From the NCBI RefSeq assembly GCF_036090055.1, contig NZ_CP107970.1, positions 2,606,501 through 2,670,500 on the forward strand: a stretch of 64,000 nucleotides of DNA. The letters run 5' to 3'. The notes under the pieces are model-generated. The model had not been told where the DNA came from and did not search any database. It saw only the letters and a program-made list of their open reading frames with translations. Below are positions 41,772 to 50,281 of the stretch, piece after piece. This DNA comes from Nocardioides sp. NBC_00368. GTDB taxonomy: Bacteria > Actinomycetota > Actinomycetes > Propionibacteriales > Nocardioidaceae. Made by a program: the position numbers and the translations under genes. How positions within the stretch are numbered: position 1 is the stretch's first letter; every line of letters starts with the position of its first letter.

Positions 41772-42632
41772 CTACTTCTTCACAGTCGTCCGGGGCCGGT
41801 AGGCGCGCTGGCACTTCGGGCACCAGAACAGGTTGCGCTGCTGCAGCTCGGTGGTGCGTACGCTCGTGCCGCACACCAGGCAGGGCTGGCCGTTGCGGCG
41901 GTAGACGTAGACCTCGCCGCCGTGGTCGTCCTTGCGCGGCGGACGGCCCATCGCCTCGGGCGTGTGCTCGTCGCGTACGGTGTCGATCCGGTTTTTCTCG
42001 ACGCCGTCCTTCATCAGCTCGACCAGGTCGTCCCAGATCGCGTCCCACTGCTGCCTGCGCAGGGTGTTGCCGGGTCGCATCGGGTCGATCCGGTGCCGGA
42101 AGAGCACCTCGGCCCGGTAGACGTTGCCGACCCCGGCCAGGACCGACTGGTCCATCAGCAGCGCCCCGATGGTCGTACGGCTCCGGCTGATCCGCAGCCA
42201 TGCCCGGCTCGGGTCGGCGTCGTCGCGCAGCGGGTCGGGCCCGAGCCTCGCGACCACCGCATCGCGCTGGGCCGCGGTGACCAGGTTGCAGGTGGTGGCG
42301 CCGCGCAGGTCGGCGTAGGTCCCGCCCTCGCGGGTCGGGCTTGTCGAGACCACCCTCAGGCGAACCTGGCCGACCGGGAGCGGCGGCTCGCCCGTGTGCG
42401 GCTTGAGGTCGAGCTTGCCGTAGAGGCCGAGGTGGATGTGGACGTACTGCTCTCCCGGGAACTCGAGGAACAGCTGCTTGCCCCACGCCTCCGCGCCGGT
42501 GACGACCTGACCGTCGAGGAGCGCGGCGGAGTCGGCGAACCGGCCCTGCGGGCTGCTGACCCGGACCTGCTCACCGGCGAAGGCGTCGCTCAGGTCGAGC
42601 GCGAGGCGGTGGAGCGTGTGCCCCTCGGGCAT
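41772..42632 (-). CDS. Fpg/Nei family DNA glycosylase
   Basis: A 286-aa bifunctional base-excision enzyme. It has the catalytic N-terminus MPEGHTLHR (Pro2, Glu3), the helix-two-turn-helix MDQSVLAGVGNVYRAEVLF (about 165-185) and a C-terminal zinc finger CLVCGTSV ... WCPKC (about 248-272). The start PEGHTL places it in the Nei/endonuclease VIII branch common in actinobacteria (Nei2-like) rather than MutM. It removes oxidised bases and nicks the backbone. It lies 7 bp behind rpiB and is probably cotranscribed with it. Confidence 0.92.
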   Translation of the reverse strand: MPEGHTLHRLALDLSDAFAGEQVRVSSPQGRFADSAALLDGQVVTGAEAWGKQLFLEFPGEQYVHIHLGLYGKLDLKPHTGEPPLPVGQVRLRVVSTSPTREGGTYADLRGATTCNLVTAAQRDAVVARLGPDPLRDDADPSRAWLRISRSRTTIGALLMDQSVLAGVGNVYRAEVLFRHRIDPMRPGNTLRRQQWDAIWDDLVELMKDGVEKNRIDTVRDEHTPEAMGRPPRKDDHGGEVYVYRRNGQPCLVCGTSVRTTELQQRNLFWCPKCQRAYRPRTTVKK

Positions 42633-42639
42633 CCCCGGA

Positions 42640-43158
42640 TCAGTCCTGGTCCTCGGCCGGCCCCAGGCCCTTGGCCGAGTCCGGAAGCGGCGGGCGCACG
42701 CCGTCGGCGTCGTAGGCGTGGAGCTGGTCGATGCGGCGTACGTGCCGCTCGTCCTCGCTGAACGGCTCCGCCAGGAAGATCTCGACGAACTTCGTCATGT
42801 CCTCCAGGCTGTGCATCCGGCCACCGACCGCGACGACCTGGGCGTCGTTGTGGTCGCGGGCGAGCTTGGCGGTCTCCTCGCTCCAGGCGAGCGCGCAGCG
42901 GATACCGGTCACCTTGTTGGCCGCCATCTGCTCACCGTTGCCCGAGCCCCCGATCACGACCCCGAGGCTGTCGAGCCCCTTCTCCCGGTCACGAGCCACA
43001 CCCTCGGCCGCCCGGATGCAGAAGACCGGGTAGTCGTCGAGTGCGTCGTAGACGAACGGGCCGTGGTCGACAGGCTCGTAGCCGAGCTCCGTCAGACGGT
43101 TGATCAGGTGGGACTTCAGTTCGAGACCGGCGTGGTCACAGCCGATGTGGACGCGCAT
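42640..43158 (-). CDS. rpiB: Ribose-5-phosphate isomerase B
   Basis: A 172-aa enzyme that interconverts ribulose 5-phosphate and ribose 5-phosphate. It starts MRVHIGCDHAGLELK. The loop GGSGNGEQMAANK has Glu76 in place of the catalytic Cys of the E. coli-type enzyme, matching the mycobacterial-type RpiB that uses Glu. ATG 43158 with GAGGAT 6 nt upstream was chosen over a 40-codon extension that overlaps the divergent gene. Confidence 0.93.
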   Translation of the reverse strand: MRVHIGCDHAGLELKSHLINRLTELGYEPVDHGPFVYDALDDYPVFCIRAAEGVARDREKGLDSLGVVIGGSGNGEQMAANKVTGIRCALAWSEETAKLARDHNDAQVVAVGGRMHSLEDMTKFVEIFLAEPFSEDERHVRRIDQLHAYDADGVRPPLPDSAKGLGPAEDQD

Positions 43159-43224
43159 GCGCCCATCCTCTCTCACCCGTTGCTCCCACCACGAAATACA
43201 GTCCCCGAAAGCCGAGCCCACCGA

Positions 43225-43230
43225 TAGATT
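43225..43230 (+). promoter_or_regulatory. -10 box for leaderless IMPase-like gene
   Basis: TAGATT lies 8 nt before the GTG at 43239. Confidence 0.5.
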
Positions 43231-43238
43231 CCCCCACC

Positions 43239-44462
43239 GTGGACCAGTGGAAGACGATGGACGAGATCCTCGCGGCACGAACCAGGTTCGAGACGGCCAT
43301 CGATGGCTGGGCTCCCCCGAACGCCCACGGCGTGGGTCTGCGCCCGTCGACGGCGACCGGCCACGAGCCGGAGCACTTCCCGCTGGTCAACGCCTATGGC
43401 CACCGCCTCCCGGCGGTGGTGATCGCAACGGTGGTCGGGCACACGAGCGGGACAGCGGCGTACCGGCTGACGAGGGAGCAGCTCGAGAGGGCGATCGAGC
43501 TGATCTCCCCGGCGGAGGCGTACGTCGACTACGATCACCCCAACCTGTGGAGCTGGCGCGACCGGATCCTGCCCGCGCTGACCGAGGACCCCGAGGCCGA
43601 GGTGGTCGCGGTCTTCATCGGCGACGAGCCGGAGGAGGCCCCGGACCCGGCGATCGACGCCTTCCGGGCGGCGTTCCCGGACGAGGCGGTCGCGATCGCC
43701 GCGGCCACGGCGGGGGCGGCGGTCGTCCGGGAGATGTACGGCACCGACCTGAGCCATTTCGACAAGTCGCCGACCGACTTCGCGACCGAGGCGGACATCG
43801 CCTCGGAGAAGGCGATCCGGGAGACGATCGCGACCTACCGGCCCGAGGACGCCTTCGAGGGCGAGGAGACCGGTCGCACCGGCGACAGCGAGCGGAGGTG
43901 GCTGGTGGACCCGCTCTGCGGGACCCTCAACTATGCCGCCCAGACCCCGCTGGCCGCGGTGAACGTCGCGCTGGTGACGCCCGACGGCGTCACGGCGGCG
44001 GTCTCGGCCGACCCGATCAGCGAGGAGATCTTCTGGACCGACGGGGTCTCGGCCCGCATCCGCAAGGGCGGCGGCGACACCGTCCTCACCCCGACGCCGC
44101 GCACCAGGCTCGTCGACATCCAGTGCGACGGCCCGCTCGACCGGCCGTTCGTCGGCGGGCAGCTCGTCGCCGACCCACGCCTGCGCGCCGAGTTCGGGCC
44201 GCGGGTGATGTCCTCGACGCTCGCGGTGGCCTGGGTCGCGGCCGGCCGGCGGGCGGCGTACGTCACCGACGGCCACCTCGAGGGCAGCGTCCACTTCACC
44301 GCGGGGATCGCGCTGTGCCAGGCAGCGGGCTGCGTCGTCACCGACCTCAACGGCGACCCGATCCACACCGGCCGCGGGATGATCGCGGCAGCCGACGCCG
44401 ACACCCACCGGAAGCTGCTCGGCCTGGTCCGCCGACATCTGGACCCGGCGGACCGGCCCTGA
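43239..44462 (+). CDS. Inositol-monophosphatase-like protein with an N-terminal extension
   Basis: A 407-aa protein. The C-terminal 255 residues follow the IMPase fold: FDKSPTDFATEADIASEKAIRETI, GEE at 208-210, then LVDPLCGTLNYAAQTPLAAVNVAL. The canonical DPIDGT is Asp224-Pro-Leu-Cys227-Gly-Thr, so one of the two metal-binding Asp is Cys. The late W-D motif is replaced by VHFTAG. The first 150 residues (with LVNAYGHRLPAVVIATVVGHTSGTAAYRLT) match no family I know. Similar Cys-variant IMPase-like proteins occur in other actinobacteria, to my recollection. The phosphatase role is uncertain. It diverges from rpiB. Confidence 0.75.
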   Translation: MDQWKTMDEILAARTRFETAIDGWAPPNAHGVGLRPSTATGHEPEHFPLVNAYGHRLPAVVIATVVGHTSGTAAYRLTREQLERAIELISPAEAYVDYDHPNLWSWRDRILPALTEDPEAEVVAVFIGDEPEEAPDPAIDAFRAAFPDEAVAIAAATAGAAVVREMYGTDLSHFDKSPTDFATEADIASEKAIRETIATYRPEDAFEGEETGRTGDSERRWLVDPLCGTLNYAAQTPLAAVNVALVTPDGVTAAVSADPISEEIFWTDGVSARIRKGGGDTVLTPTPRTRLVDIQCDGPLDRPFVGGQLVADPRLRAEFGPRVMSSTLAVAWVAAGRRAAYVTDGHLEGSVHFTAGIALCQAAGCVVTDLNGDPIHTGRGMIAAADADTHRKLLGLVRRHLDPADRP

Positions 44463-44472
44463 GCCGACGAGA

Positions 44473-45045
44473 TCAGCGCTGCATCAACGCGTCCATCGCG
44501 ACCGCGACGGCGGCGGCGACGCGGAAGTCGACGCGAGGGTCGTGGACGGTGACCGTGTACTTGTCGCGGAAGGCGAAGCGGCGCTCGATGGAGATCAGCG
44601 GCTGACCCTCGGAGGACACGTAGTCGAAGTGGATCGGCAGGAAGTCGAGCTCGGTGAAGCGACGCAGGATGGCCACCAGCTGGTTGCGCTCCTGACCGGT
44701 GCCGGAGTAGCCCGGGCCCTCGACGTGGAAGGTCGAGCGCAGCAGGCTCTTGCCGAAGTCCTTGCGGAAGAAGCCCAGCGCGGCACCGCTCGCGTCGGTG
44801 ACGTCGTAGCCCGCGTTGAGGTCCATCACCGCGCGCGCCTTGAACGCGAAGACGGCCTGCGACTTCGACTCGTCGGCGTAGAACGTGACCTGCTCCTTGA
44901 ACGCCAGCCGCTTCTGCTGCGCGAAGGCGAGCACCTGCCCCTCGGAGCCGTCGGGGTTGGCGGCCTGGGCGACGTACTTGTTGGCGAAGGGCGTGACCTT
45001 CTGGCGAAGGAAGAAGCGGGGTACGTGGTAGGGCTGCGGCGTCAT
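44473..45045 (-). CDS. LURP-one-related / scramblase-like family protein
   Basis: A 190-aa protein with the tubby-like beta-barrel pattern of LURP-one/YxjI proteins: FLRQKVTPFANKYVAQAANPDGSEGQVLAFAQQKRLAFKEQVTFYADE at the start, then VFAFKARAVMDLNAGYDVTDASGAALGFFRKDF, and a C-terminal hydrophobic helix (VDFRVAAAVAVAMDALM). The function is unknown; a lipid- or membrane-associated role is suggested by the fold. ATG 45045 has TAGGTT 6 nt upstream. It converges on the IMPase-like gene with a 10-bp gap. Confidence 0.85.
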   Translation of the reverse strand: MTPQPYHVPRFFLRQKVTPFANKYVAQAANPDGSEGQVLAFAQQKRLAFKEQVTFYADESKSQAVFAFKARAVMDLNAGYDVTDASGAALGFFRKDFGKSLLRSTFHVEGPGYSGTGQERNQLVAILRRFTELDFLPIHFDYVSSEGQPLISIERRFAFRDKYTVTVHDPRVDFRVAAAVAVAMDALMQR

Positions 45046-45051
45046 GGGCGC

Positions 45052-45057
45052 AACCTA
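45052..45057 (-). promoter_or_regulatory. -10 box for leaderless LURP-one gene
   Basis: TAGGTT on the minus strand, 6 nt before the ATG at 45045. Confidence 0.5.
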
Positions 45058-45075
45058 TCCGGTCAGTGGATCCGG

Positions 45076-45720
45076 TCAGCGCCGGCGCGCGACGAGATAG
45101 GCCTGCGGGGTCCGCTCCCAGTCCTCGGCGGAGCGGACCACGGTCGCGGTGACCTCGAAACCCGCCTCCTCGAGCAGCGCGCTGGTCGCCTCGACGGGGA
45201 GGCGGTAGCCGTCGAAGGTGACGTCGTGGCCGTAAGCGCCGATGTGGCGTACGTGCTCGTCGCCGACCTGGAACGCGGTGACGAACCGGCCGCCGCGCCG
45301 GGTGACCCGGGCGAGCTCGGCGATGACGTCGGGACGGCGCGAGGGCGGGGTGTGGATGAGCGAGTACCACGCCAGCACACCGGCGAGCTCACCGTCGCGG
45401 AGCGGCAGGCGCGCCATGTCGCCGACCTCGAACCTGAGCGCCGGATGCCGCTCCATGGCCTGGGCGATCATCCCGGTCGACAGGTCGACCCCGAAGACGT
45501 CCAGCCCACGCTCGGCCAGGTAGGCGGTGATCCGCCCGGGTCCGCAGCCGATGTCGCCGACCAGGCCGCCACCGTCGTTGCGTACGTAGGTGGCGAAGGT
45601 GTCGAGCACGCCGGCGTCGAAGGAGGTCTCGGTGACGGACGGGTCCACGATCTCGGCGTAGGCCTTGGAGACGGTGTCGTAGGCGGCCCTGGTCTCGGTG
45701 ACGTCGTAGGGCTCGGTCAC
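45076..45720 (-). CDS. Class I SAM-dependent methyltransferase
   Basis: A 214-aa protein. Motif I VGDIGCGPGRITAYLAERG is near residue 52, motif II VFGVDLSTGMIAQA follows, and FEVGDMARLPLRDGELAGVLAWYSLIH is the methyltransferase-11 core. The substrate is not evident. GTG 45720 overlaps the stop of the upstream hydrolase gene (GTGA), so the two are translationally coupled and may act in one pathway. Confidence 0.88.
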   Translation of the reverse strand: MTEPYDVTETRAAYDTVSKAYAEIVDPSVTETSFDAGVLDTFATYVRNDGGGLVGDIGCGPGRITAYLAERGLDVFGVDLSTGMIAQAMERHPALRFEVGDMARLPLRDGELAGVLAWYSLIHTPPSRRPDVIAELARVTRRGGRFVTAFQVGDEHVRHIGAYGHDVTFDGYRLPVEATSALLEEAGFEVTATVVRSAEDWERTPQAYLVARRR

Positions 45721-46610
45721 GGGCGTCCCCTCACGCTGTGCTGGTTCAGGAAGGCGGCGGTCATCGCCATCACCGACTCCGCGGCGGGGAACGTCTTGCC
45801 GTGGCGCCAGAAGCCGTGGATCTGCCCGACCGCACGGAAGGCGACCACCTCGACGCCGAGGTCGGCGAGCCGCAGCGCGAAGTCCTCGTTCTCGTCGGTG
45901 AGGATGTCGCCCTCGGCGCTGACGATCAGGGTCCGCGGCAGGCCGCGGAGCTCCTCGTCGGAGGCGAGGTAGGGGCCGAGGTCGGGGTTGCGGAGGTCGG
46001 CCTCGGTCGCGGCGTACTGCTTCCAGTACCAGGCCGCCTCCTCGTTCCAGCCGTCCTCCATCGAGTAGCCCGGGGTGCTCATCGACGGGTCGAGGAACGG
46101 GTAGACGAGCACCATCGCGCCGAAGACGCCGGGGTTGCGCAGCGCCGCGACCAGGGCGAGGTTGCCGCCGGCGCTGTCGCCGTGGACGTAGGCCGGCAGG
46201 GTGCTCAGCAGCGGGTCGTTGGCCAGCCACTTGACGACCGTGTCGACGTCGTCGGGGGCCGCGGGATAGGGGTCCTCGGGAGGCCTACGGTAGTCGACCG
46301 ACAGCACCCGCAGCCCGCTCCGGTTGGCCAGCCGCCGGCACGCGGCGTCGTGGACCTCGACGTCGTTGAAGACGAAGCCACCGCCGTGGAGGTGGACGAT
46401 CAGCCCCTCGCGTACGTCCTCGGGGGTGTAGAGCCGGCACGGAACCCCGTCGGCGTCGATCCCGGTGACCTCTGCGACCTCCTCCTTCGCCTCGGCCGCG
46501 GCCAGCTTGCGGGCCTCGGTGCGCTGGGCAGCGACGTCGACCTCCCAGACCGGCGGCGAGGCCTGCTCGGCGGCGATGGCACGGCGGGCGGCGGGGAAGA
46601 GTCGGACCAT
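45717..46610 (-). CDS. Alpha/beta hydrolase (HSL-type esterase)
   Basis: A 297-aa esterase of the hormone-sensitive-lipase family. The oxyanion motif HLHGGGFVF is near residue 90, the nucleophile is in VHGDSAGGNLAL (about 160), and the acid and histidine are in EGDILTDENEDFA and VGQIHGFWRHG. Short or branched acyl esters are typical substrates. ATG 46610 has GAATCT 6 nt upstream; the open frame before it runs antisense into the cardiolipin synthase gene and is not coding. Confidence 0.9.
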   Translation of the reverse strand: MVRLFPAARRAIAAEQASPPVWEVDVAAQRTEARKLAAAEAKEEVAEVTGIDADGVPCRLYTPEDVREGLIVHLHGGGFVFNDVEVHDAACRRLANRSGLRVLSVDYRRPPEDPYPAAPDDVDTVVKWLANDPLLSTLPAYVHGDSAGGNLALVAALRNPGVFGAMVLVYPFLDPSMSTPGYSMEDGWNEEAAWYWKQYAATEADLRNPDLGPYLASDEELRGLPRTLIVSAEGDILTDENEDFALRLADLGVEVVAFRAVGQIHGFWRHGKTFPAAESVMAMTAAFLNQHSVRGRP

Positions 46611-46643
46611 GTCAGAAGATTCCCACACGAGTGGCGGTGGTGC

Positions 46644-48104
46644 ATGCTGAGCCGCATGAATGCGGGGGAAGTGACGAGCACGTCGATCTACGTCATCGAC
46701 GTGCTGGTGAAGGTGGTCGCGCTCGGGGTGGTGCCGAAGAACCGACGCCCGAGCAGCGCGATGGCGTGGCTGCTGGCCATCTTCTTCATCCCGGGAGTCG
46801 GCCTGATCGGCTACCTGCTGCTCGGTCAGACCCGGCTGGACCGACGGCGGCATGCCCGTCAGCGGGCCCTCAACGACGAGGTGACCGAGTACGTGCGCGG
46901 CCTGCCCAGGGCGCCGCACCCGAAGACGATCTCCGAGGTCGACGCGGCGACGATCCAGCTGAACGAGCGGCTCGGCTCACTGCCTGCCAGGCCGGGGAAC
47001 CGGGTCGATCTGATCGACGACTACACCGCCTCCGTCGAGGCGATGACGGTGGCGGTGGACCAGGCCGAGAGCTACGTGCACGCGCAGTTCTACATCACTG
47101 CCTGCGACCACGTCACCGAGCCGTTCTTCGACGCTCTCGACCGGGCCGCGGCCCGTGGGGTGCGGGTGCGGCTGCTCCTCGACCACCTGGGCTCGCGCGG
47201 CATCCCGGTCTGGCGCGCGCTCAAGAAGCGGCTCGACGCCTCCGACATCGACTGGCACCCGCTGCTCCCCATCAACCCCCTGCGTGGCCAGATCCGCCGT
47301 CCCGACCTGCGCAACCACCGCAAGCTCCTGGTCGTCGACGGCCGCGTCGCCTTCACCGGCTCGCAGAACCTCATCGAGCCCGGCTACAACAAGCCCAAGA
47401 ACCATCGGGCCGGCCGGGAGTGGGTCGAGCTGAACGCCCGGATCGAGGGTCCGCTGGTGACCGCGCTGAACGTCGTGTTCGCCAGCGACTGGGACACCGA
47501 GACCGGGGAGCTGCTGCGGTCCGAGCTGGCCGCCCCCGCCCCGCGCGCCGGTGACGTGACCGGACAGATCGTGCCCAGCGGACCGGGTGTCGACGCCGAG
47601 AACAACCTGCGCGCCTTCACCCATCTCATGTACGCCGCCAAGAAGCGGATCTCGATCACCAGCCCCTACTTCGTGCCGGACGAGTCGCTGTTGTACGCCG
47701 TGACCACGGCCGCCCGCCGTGGCGTCGAGGTCGAGCTGTTCGTCAGCGAGGGCAAGGAGCAGTTCATGGTCTACCACGCGCAGCGCTCCTACTACGAGGC
47801 GCTGCTGGAGGCCGGGGTGCGCATCTATCTCTACCCCAAGCCGGCCGTGCTGCACTCCAAGCACTTCAGCATCGACGACGAAGTCGCCGTGCTCGGCTCG
47901 AGCAACATGGACATGCGTTCCTTCGCCCTCAACTACGAGGTCTCGCTGATGCTCTTCGACGGCGACCCGGTGGCGCAGCTGCGGAAGGTCGAGGACAGCT
48001 ACCGGGCCATCTCCCGCGAGCTGCTGCTCGAGGAGTGGCTCGCGCGGCCGAGGGTCGCGGCGTACGTCGACAACGTGCTGCGCCTCACCGCCGCTCTTCA
48101 ATGA
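46644..48104 (+). CDS. cls: Cardiolipin synthase (phospholipase D family)
   Basis: A 486-aa membrane enzyme. Two N-terminal transmembrane helices (about 15-35, 42-62) precede two PLD domains with HKD motifs in LRNHRKLLVVDG (about residue 228) and VLHSKHFSIDDEVAVLGSSNMD (about 410). It joins phosphatidylglycerol or CDP-diacylglycerol into cardiolipin. ATG 46644 is used; ATG 46656 is an equally possible start and neither has a clear Shine-Dalgarno. It is divergent from the esterase gene. Confidence 0.92.
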   Translation: MLSRMNAGEVTSTSIYVIDVLVKVVALGVVPKNRRPSSAMAWLLAIFFIPGVGLIGYLLLGQTRLDRRRHARQRALNDEVTEYVRGLPRAPHPKTISEVDAATIQLNERLGSLPARPGNRVDLIDDYTASVEAMTVAVDQAESYVHAQFYITACDHVTEPFFDALDRAAARGVRVRLLLDHLGSRGIPVWRALKKRLDASDIDWHPLLPINPLRGQIRRPDLRNHRKLLVVDGRVAFTGSQNLIEPGYNKPKNHRAGREWVELNARIEGPLVTALNVVFASDWDTETGELLRSELAAPAPRAGDVTGQIVPSGPGVDAENNLRAFTHLMYAAKKRISITSPYFVPDESLLYAVTTAARRGVEVELFVSEGKEQFMVYHAQRSYYEALLEAGVRIYLYPKPAVLHSKHFSIDDEVAVLGSSNMDMRSFALNYEVSLMLFDGDPVAQLRKVEDSYRAISRELLLEEWLARPRVAAYVDNVLRLTAALQ

Positions 48105-48148
48105 GGTCGATGCACACACCAGTCCGGAAAGACGTACGCTCCGAACCC

Positions 48149-48628
48149 ATGCCTGTGAGCACCCGAATCCTGGCCCTGTTGACCATCCTCTGCGCGGTGA
48201 CCGTCGGCTGCGGCTCAGCGGAGACCGCCGATGACTCCGCATCGCCCACCATCAGCGCAAGCACGCCGCCCACCTCGCCCGCCGTCGGGGACGGCTCATC
48301 CCCTTCGTGCGAGGCAACGGGACGCTACGCCGACTACTCCGAGGCGGCCGTCGCCGAGGAGTGCTACACCGACACGATCCTCTTCTTCCATGCGCCGTGG
48401 TGCCCGGAGTGCCGCGGGTTCGAGGAGGCGATCAAGAGTGGCGAGGTGCCTGAGGGCGCACAGATCCTCAAGGTCGACTACGACTCCGCGACCGACCTCC
48501 GCAAGAAGTACGGGGTGACGATCCAGTCGACCTTCGTGCGCGTCGACGCCTCGGGTGCCCGGGTCAAGCTCTGGTCGGGCTACGGCCAGGACAAGTCGGT
48601 CGACGCCATCCTCGAGAACACCCAGTGA
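48149..48628 (+). CDS. Thioredoxin-like lipoprotein
   Basis: A 159-aa exported protein. It has a signal peptide with a lipobox-like TVGC (Cys21), a Ser/Thr/Pro linker and a thioredoxin fold whose active site is APWCPECRGF (Cys85, Cys88). The fold continues through VDYDSATDLRKKYGVTIQSTFVRVDASG. It is probably a membrane-tethered extracytoplasmic disulfide reductase or peroxidase partner. ATG 48149 has TACGCT 8 nt upstream (48135-48140), so it is probably leaderless. Its stop overlaps the next gene's start (GTGA), and that gene is the membrane partner that would supply electrons. Confidence 0.88.
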   Translation: MPVSTRILALLTILCAVTVGCGSAETADDSASPTISASTPPTSPAVGDGSSPSCEATGRYADYSEAAVAEECYTDTILFFHAPWCPECRGFEEAIKSGEVPEGAQILKVDYDSATDLRKKYGVTIQSTFVRVDASGARVKLWSGYGQDKSVDAILENTQ

Positions 48629-49341
48629 CGCTCCTGCTCGCGTCGTTCCTCGCCGGAGCGCTCTCGGTGCTCGCGCCGTGCGTGGTGGCGTTCGTGCCAG
48701 TGATCCTTTCCCGCGGGACCGGCGAGCGGCGGCCATGGGTCGCGGTGGCCGCGCTCGGCGTCTCGGTCATCGTGTTCAGCGTCGTGCTGAAGTCGACGAC
48801 CCTGCTGATCGACGTGCCGCCCCGGTTCTGGAGCGTCGTCTCCGGCGTGATCGTGGCGCTCTTCGGCGTGGTGATGATCTGGCCCCGGCTGTGGGACGCG
48901 GTGGCGTACCGCCTCGGCTTCGGCTCTCGCGCCCAGGAGCGCCTGGCCCGGGCGAGCACTCGCGGCGGGATCGGCGGTGACGTCCTCCTCGGTGCGAGCA
49001 TGGGGCCGGTCTTCAGCGCCTGCAGCCCGACGTACGCGCTGATCGTGGCGGCGATCCTGCCTGCCGAGCCGTTGCGCGGACTCGGCTACCTGATCGCGTA
49101 CGTCGCCGGCCTGACGCTGCTGCTGGCCGCGGTCATGGTGGGCGGCCGGGCGCTGCTCGCCCGGCTCCGGTGGGCGATCGACCCCGAGGGCCCGTTCCAC
49201 AAGGTGCTCGGCGTCGTCCTGGTCCTCATCGGCGTCGCGATCGCGACCGGCCTCGACAAGGCCCTGCTCACAATGCTGGTCGAGCAGGGGCTCTTCGACT
49301 GGCAGATCGGGCTGGAGGGCCGCCTCAGCACGGATCGGTGA
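48625..49341 (+). CDS. CcdA/DsbD-type transmembrane electron conduit
   Basis: A 238-aa membrane protein with six hydrophobic helices. The paired transmembrane cysteines lie in LSVLAPCVVAF (helix 1) and GPVFSACSPTYAL (helix 4), as in CcdA. It passes reducing power from cytoplasmic thioredoxin to exported proteins, here presumably the upstream lipoprotein. It overlaps that gene by 4 nt. The 3' end overlaps the convergent comB gene by 17 bp. Confidence 0.88.
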   Translation: MTLLLASFLAGALSVLAPCVVAFVPVILSRGTGERRPWVAVAALGVSVIVFSVVLKSTTLLIDVPPRFWSVVSGVIVALFGVVMIWPRLWDAVAYRLGFGSRAQERLARASTRGGIGGDVLLGASMGPVFSACSPTYALIVAAILPAEPLRGLGYLIAYVAGLTLLLAAVMVGGRALLARLRWAIDPEGPFHKVLGVVLVLIGVAIATGLDKALLTMLVEQGLFDWQIGLEGRLSTDR

Positions 49342-50080
49342 CCGCTCGGAACGACCCGGTGTCGAGAAGCGGTACGACGGACGCGGTGTCCAACTGGGCC
49401 GCGACGTCCACGTCGTCGCCGTAGCCCTTCGCGCTCAGCTCCCGGCCGCTCGCGCAGGCATGGAGCGCGGCGGGAAGGTCGGCGGCGCGGAACGCGTCGC
49501 GCGCCGCAGCGGCCTCGGGCGAGAGGTCGTCCGGGTCGAGGGCGTCGAGGACGGCCCCGGCGCCCCAGAGGTCCTCGACCGCCGGCCGGAGCGTGCCGTC
49601 CGGCCAGCGCTCCCCCGACGCGACGAACCCGATGGTGGCCCCGGCGGCGCGGCGGGGAGCCAGCCACTCGGCGACGGCGGCGCGGTTGCGGAGCGAGGCG
49701 CCGACGACCGTGGCGCCGCTCTCTGCGAGCAGGGTGCTGATCGTCGAGCCGTTCGGTGAAGGCAGCACGAGGCGTTGGACGTTCTCGGCGTGCCGCAGCG
49801 ACGCGGGCGACAGCGATGGCTGTCCAGGCCCGGCGTCCTGCCGCTGGACCGCGAGGACCGCGTCGTTCTCACGGGCGTACGCCTCCGCCCGGTCGTCCAG
49901 CCATCTGAACGGGAAGACCTCGATCCCTTGCTCGACGGCGACGGTCAGCGTCGTGGTGAACGACAACACATCCACCACGACGGCGATGTCAGCGGGCCCG
50001 ATCGCCTCGGCGCCCACCGGTCCCCAGTCCAGCCGGACCTGGTGATCGCGCTGGCGGTGCTGTTCGTCGAAGGTGGCCAC
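49325..50080 (-). CDS. comB: 2-phosphosulfolactate phosphatase family protein (ComB)
   Basis: A 251-aa protein of the ComB family: AVVVDVLSFTTTLTVAVEQGIEVFPF near residue 32, then SPASLRHAENVQRLVLPSPNGSTIS, GASLRNRAAVAEWL and a C-terminal DDVDVAAQLDTASVVPLL. The archetype hydrolyses 2-phosphosulfolactate in coenzyme M synthesis; actinobacteria do not make coenzyme M, so the true substrate here is unknown. GTG 50080 has TAGCCT 6 nt upstream. Confidence 0.88.
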   Translation of the reverse strand: MATFDEQHRQRDHQVRLDWGPVGAEAIGPADIAVVVDVLSFTTTLTVAVEQGIEVFPFRWLDDRAEAYARENDAVLAVQRQDAGPGQPSLSPASLRHAENVQRLVLPSPNGSTISTLLAESGATVVGASLRNRAAVAEWLAPRRAAGATIGFVASGERWPDGTLRPAVEDLWGAGAVLDALDPDDLSPEAAAARDAFRAADLPAALHACASGRELSAKGYGDDVDVAAQLDTASVVPLLDTGSFRAVTDPC

Positions 50081-50086
50081 GGGCAG

Positions 50087-50092
50087 AGGCTA
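50087..50092 (-). promoter_or_regulatory. -10 box for leaderless comB mRNA
   Basis: TAGCCT on the minus strand, 6 nt before the GTG at 50080. Confidence 0.5.
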
Positions 50093-50157
50093 GTGAACTG
50101 TGGCGCTCGCGGATCGACGTATGGGCTTCGGGGCCAGCGCGACGGCGGTGGATGCTG

Positions 50158-50268
50158 ACCGAGTTACCTCGGCGAGCAACTGCTCCCTTCATGGAGTTCC
50201 ACGAAGGCAGTGATCCCCGACCGAGTTACCTCGGTGAGCATCCACCCACCTGCCCGAGTTACCTCGGT
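50158..50268. repeat. Clustered palindromic repeat, locus 2
   Basis: Three copies of the ACCGAGTTACCTCGGT palindrome (50158-50173 with a final C, 50220-50235 exact, 50253-50268 with an initial C) surround an imperfect CTTCATGGA/TCCACGAAGG hairpin at about 50179-50211. It is the same family as 23030-23107. It fills the 201-bp gap between comB and rdgB. Confidence 0.85.
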
Positions 50269-50281
50269 CAAGCGTCCACGA

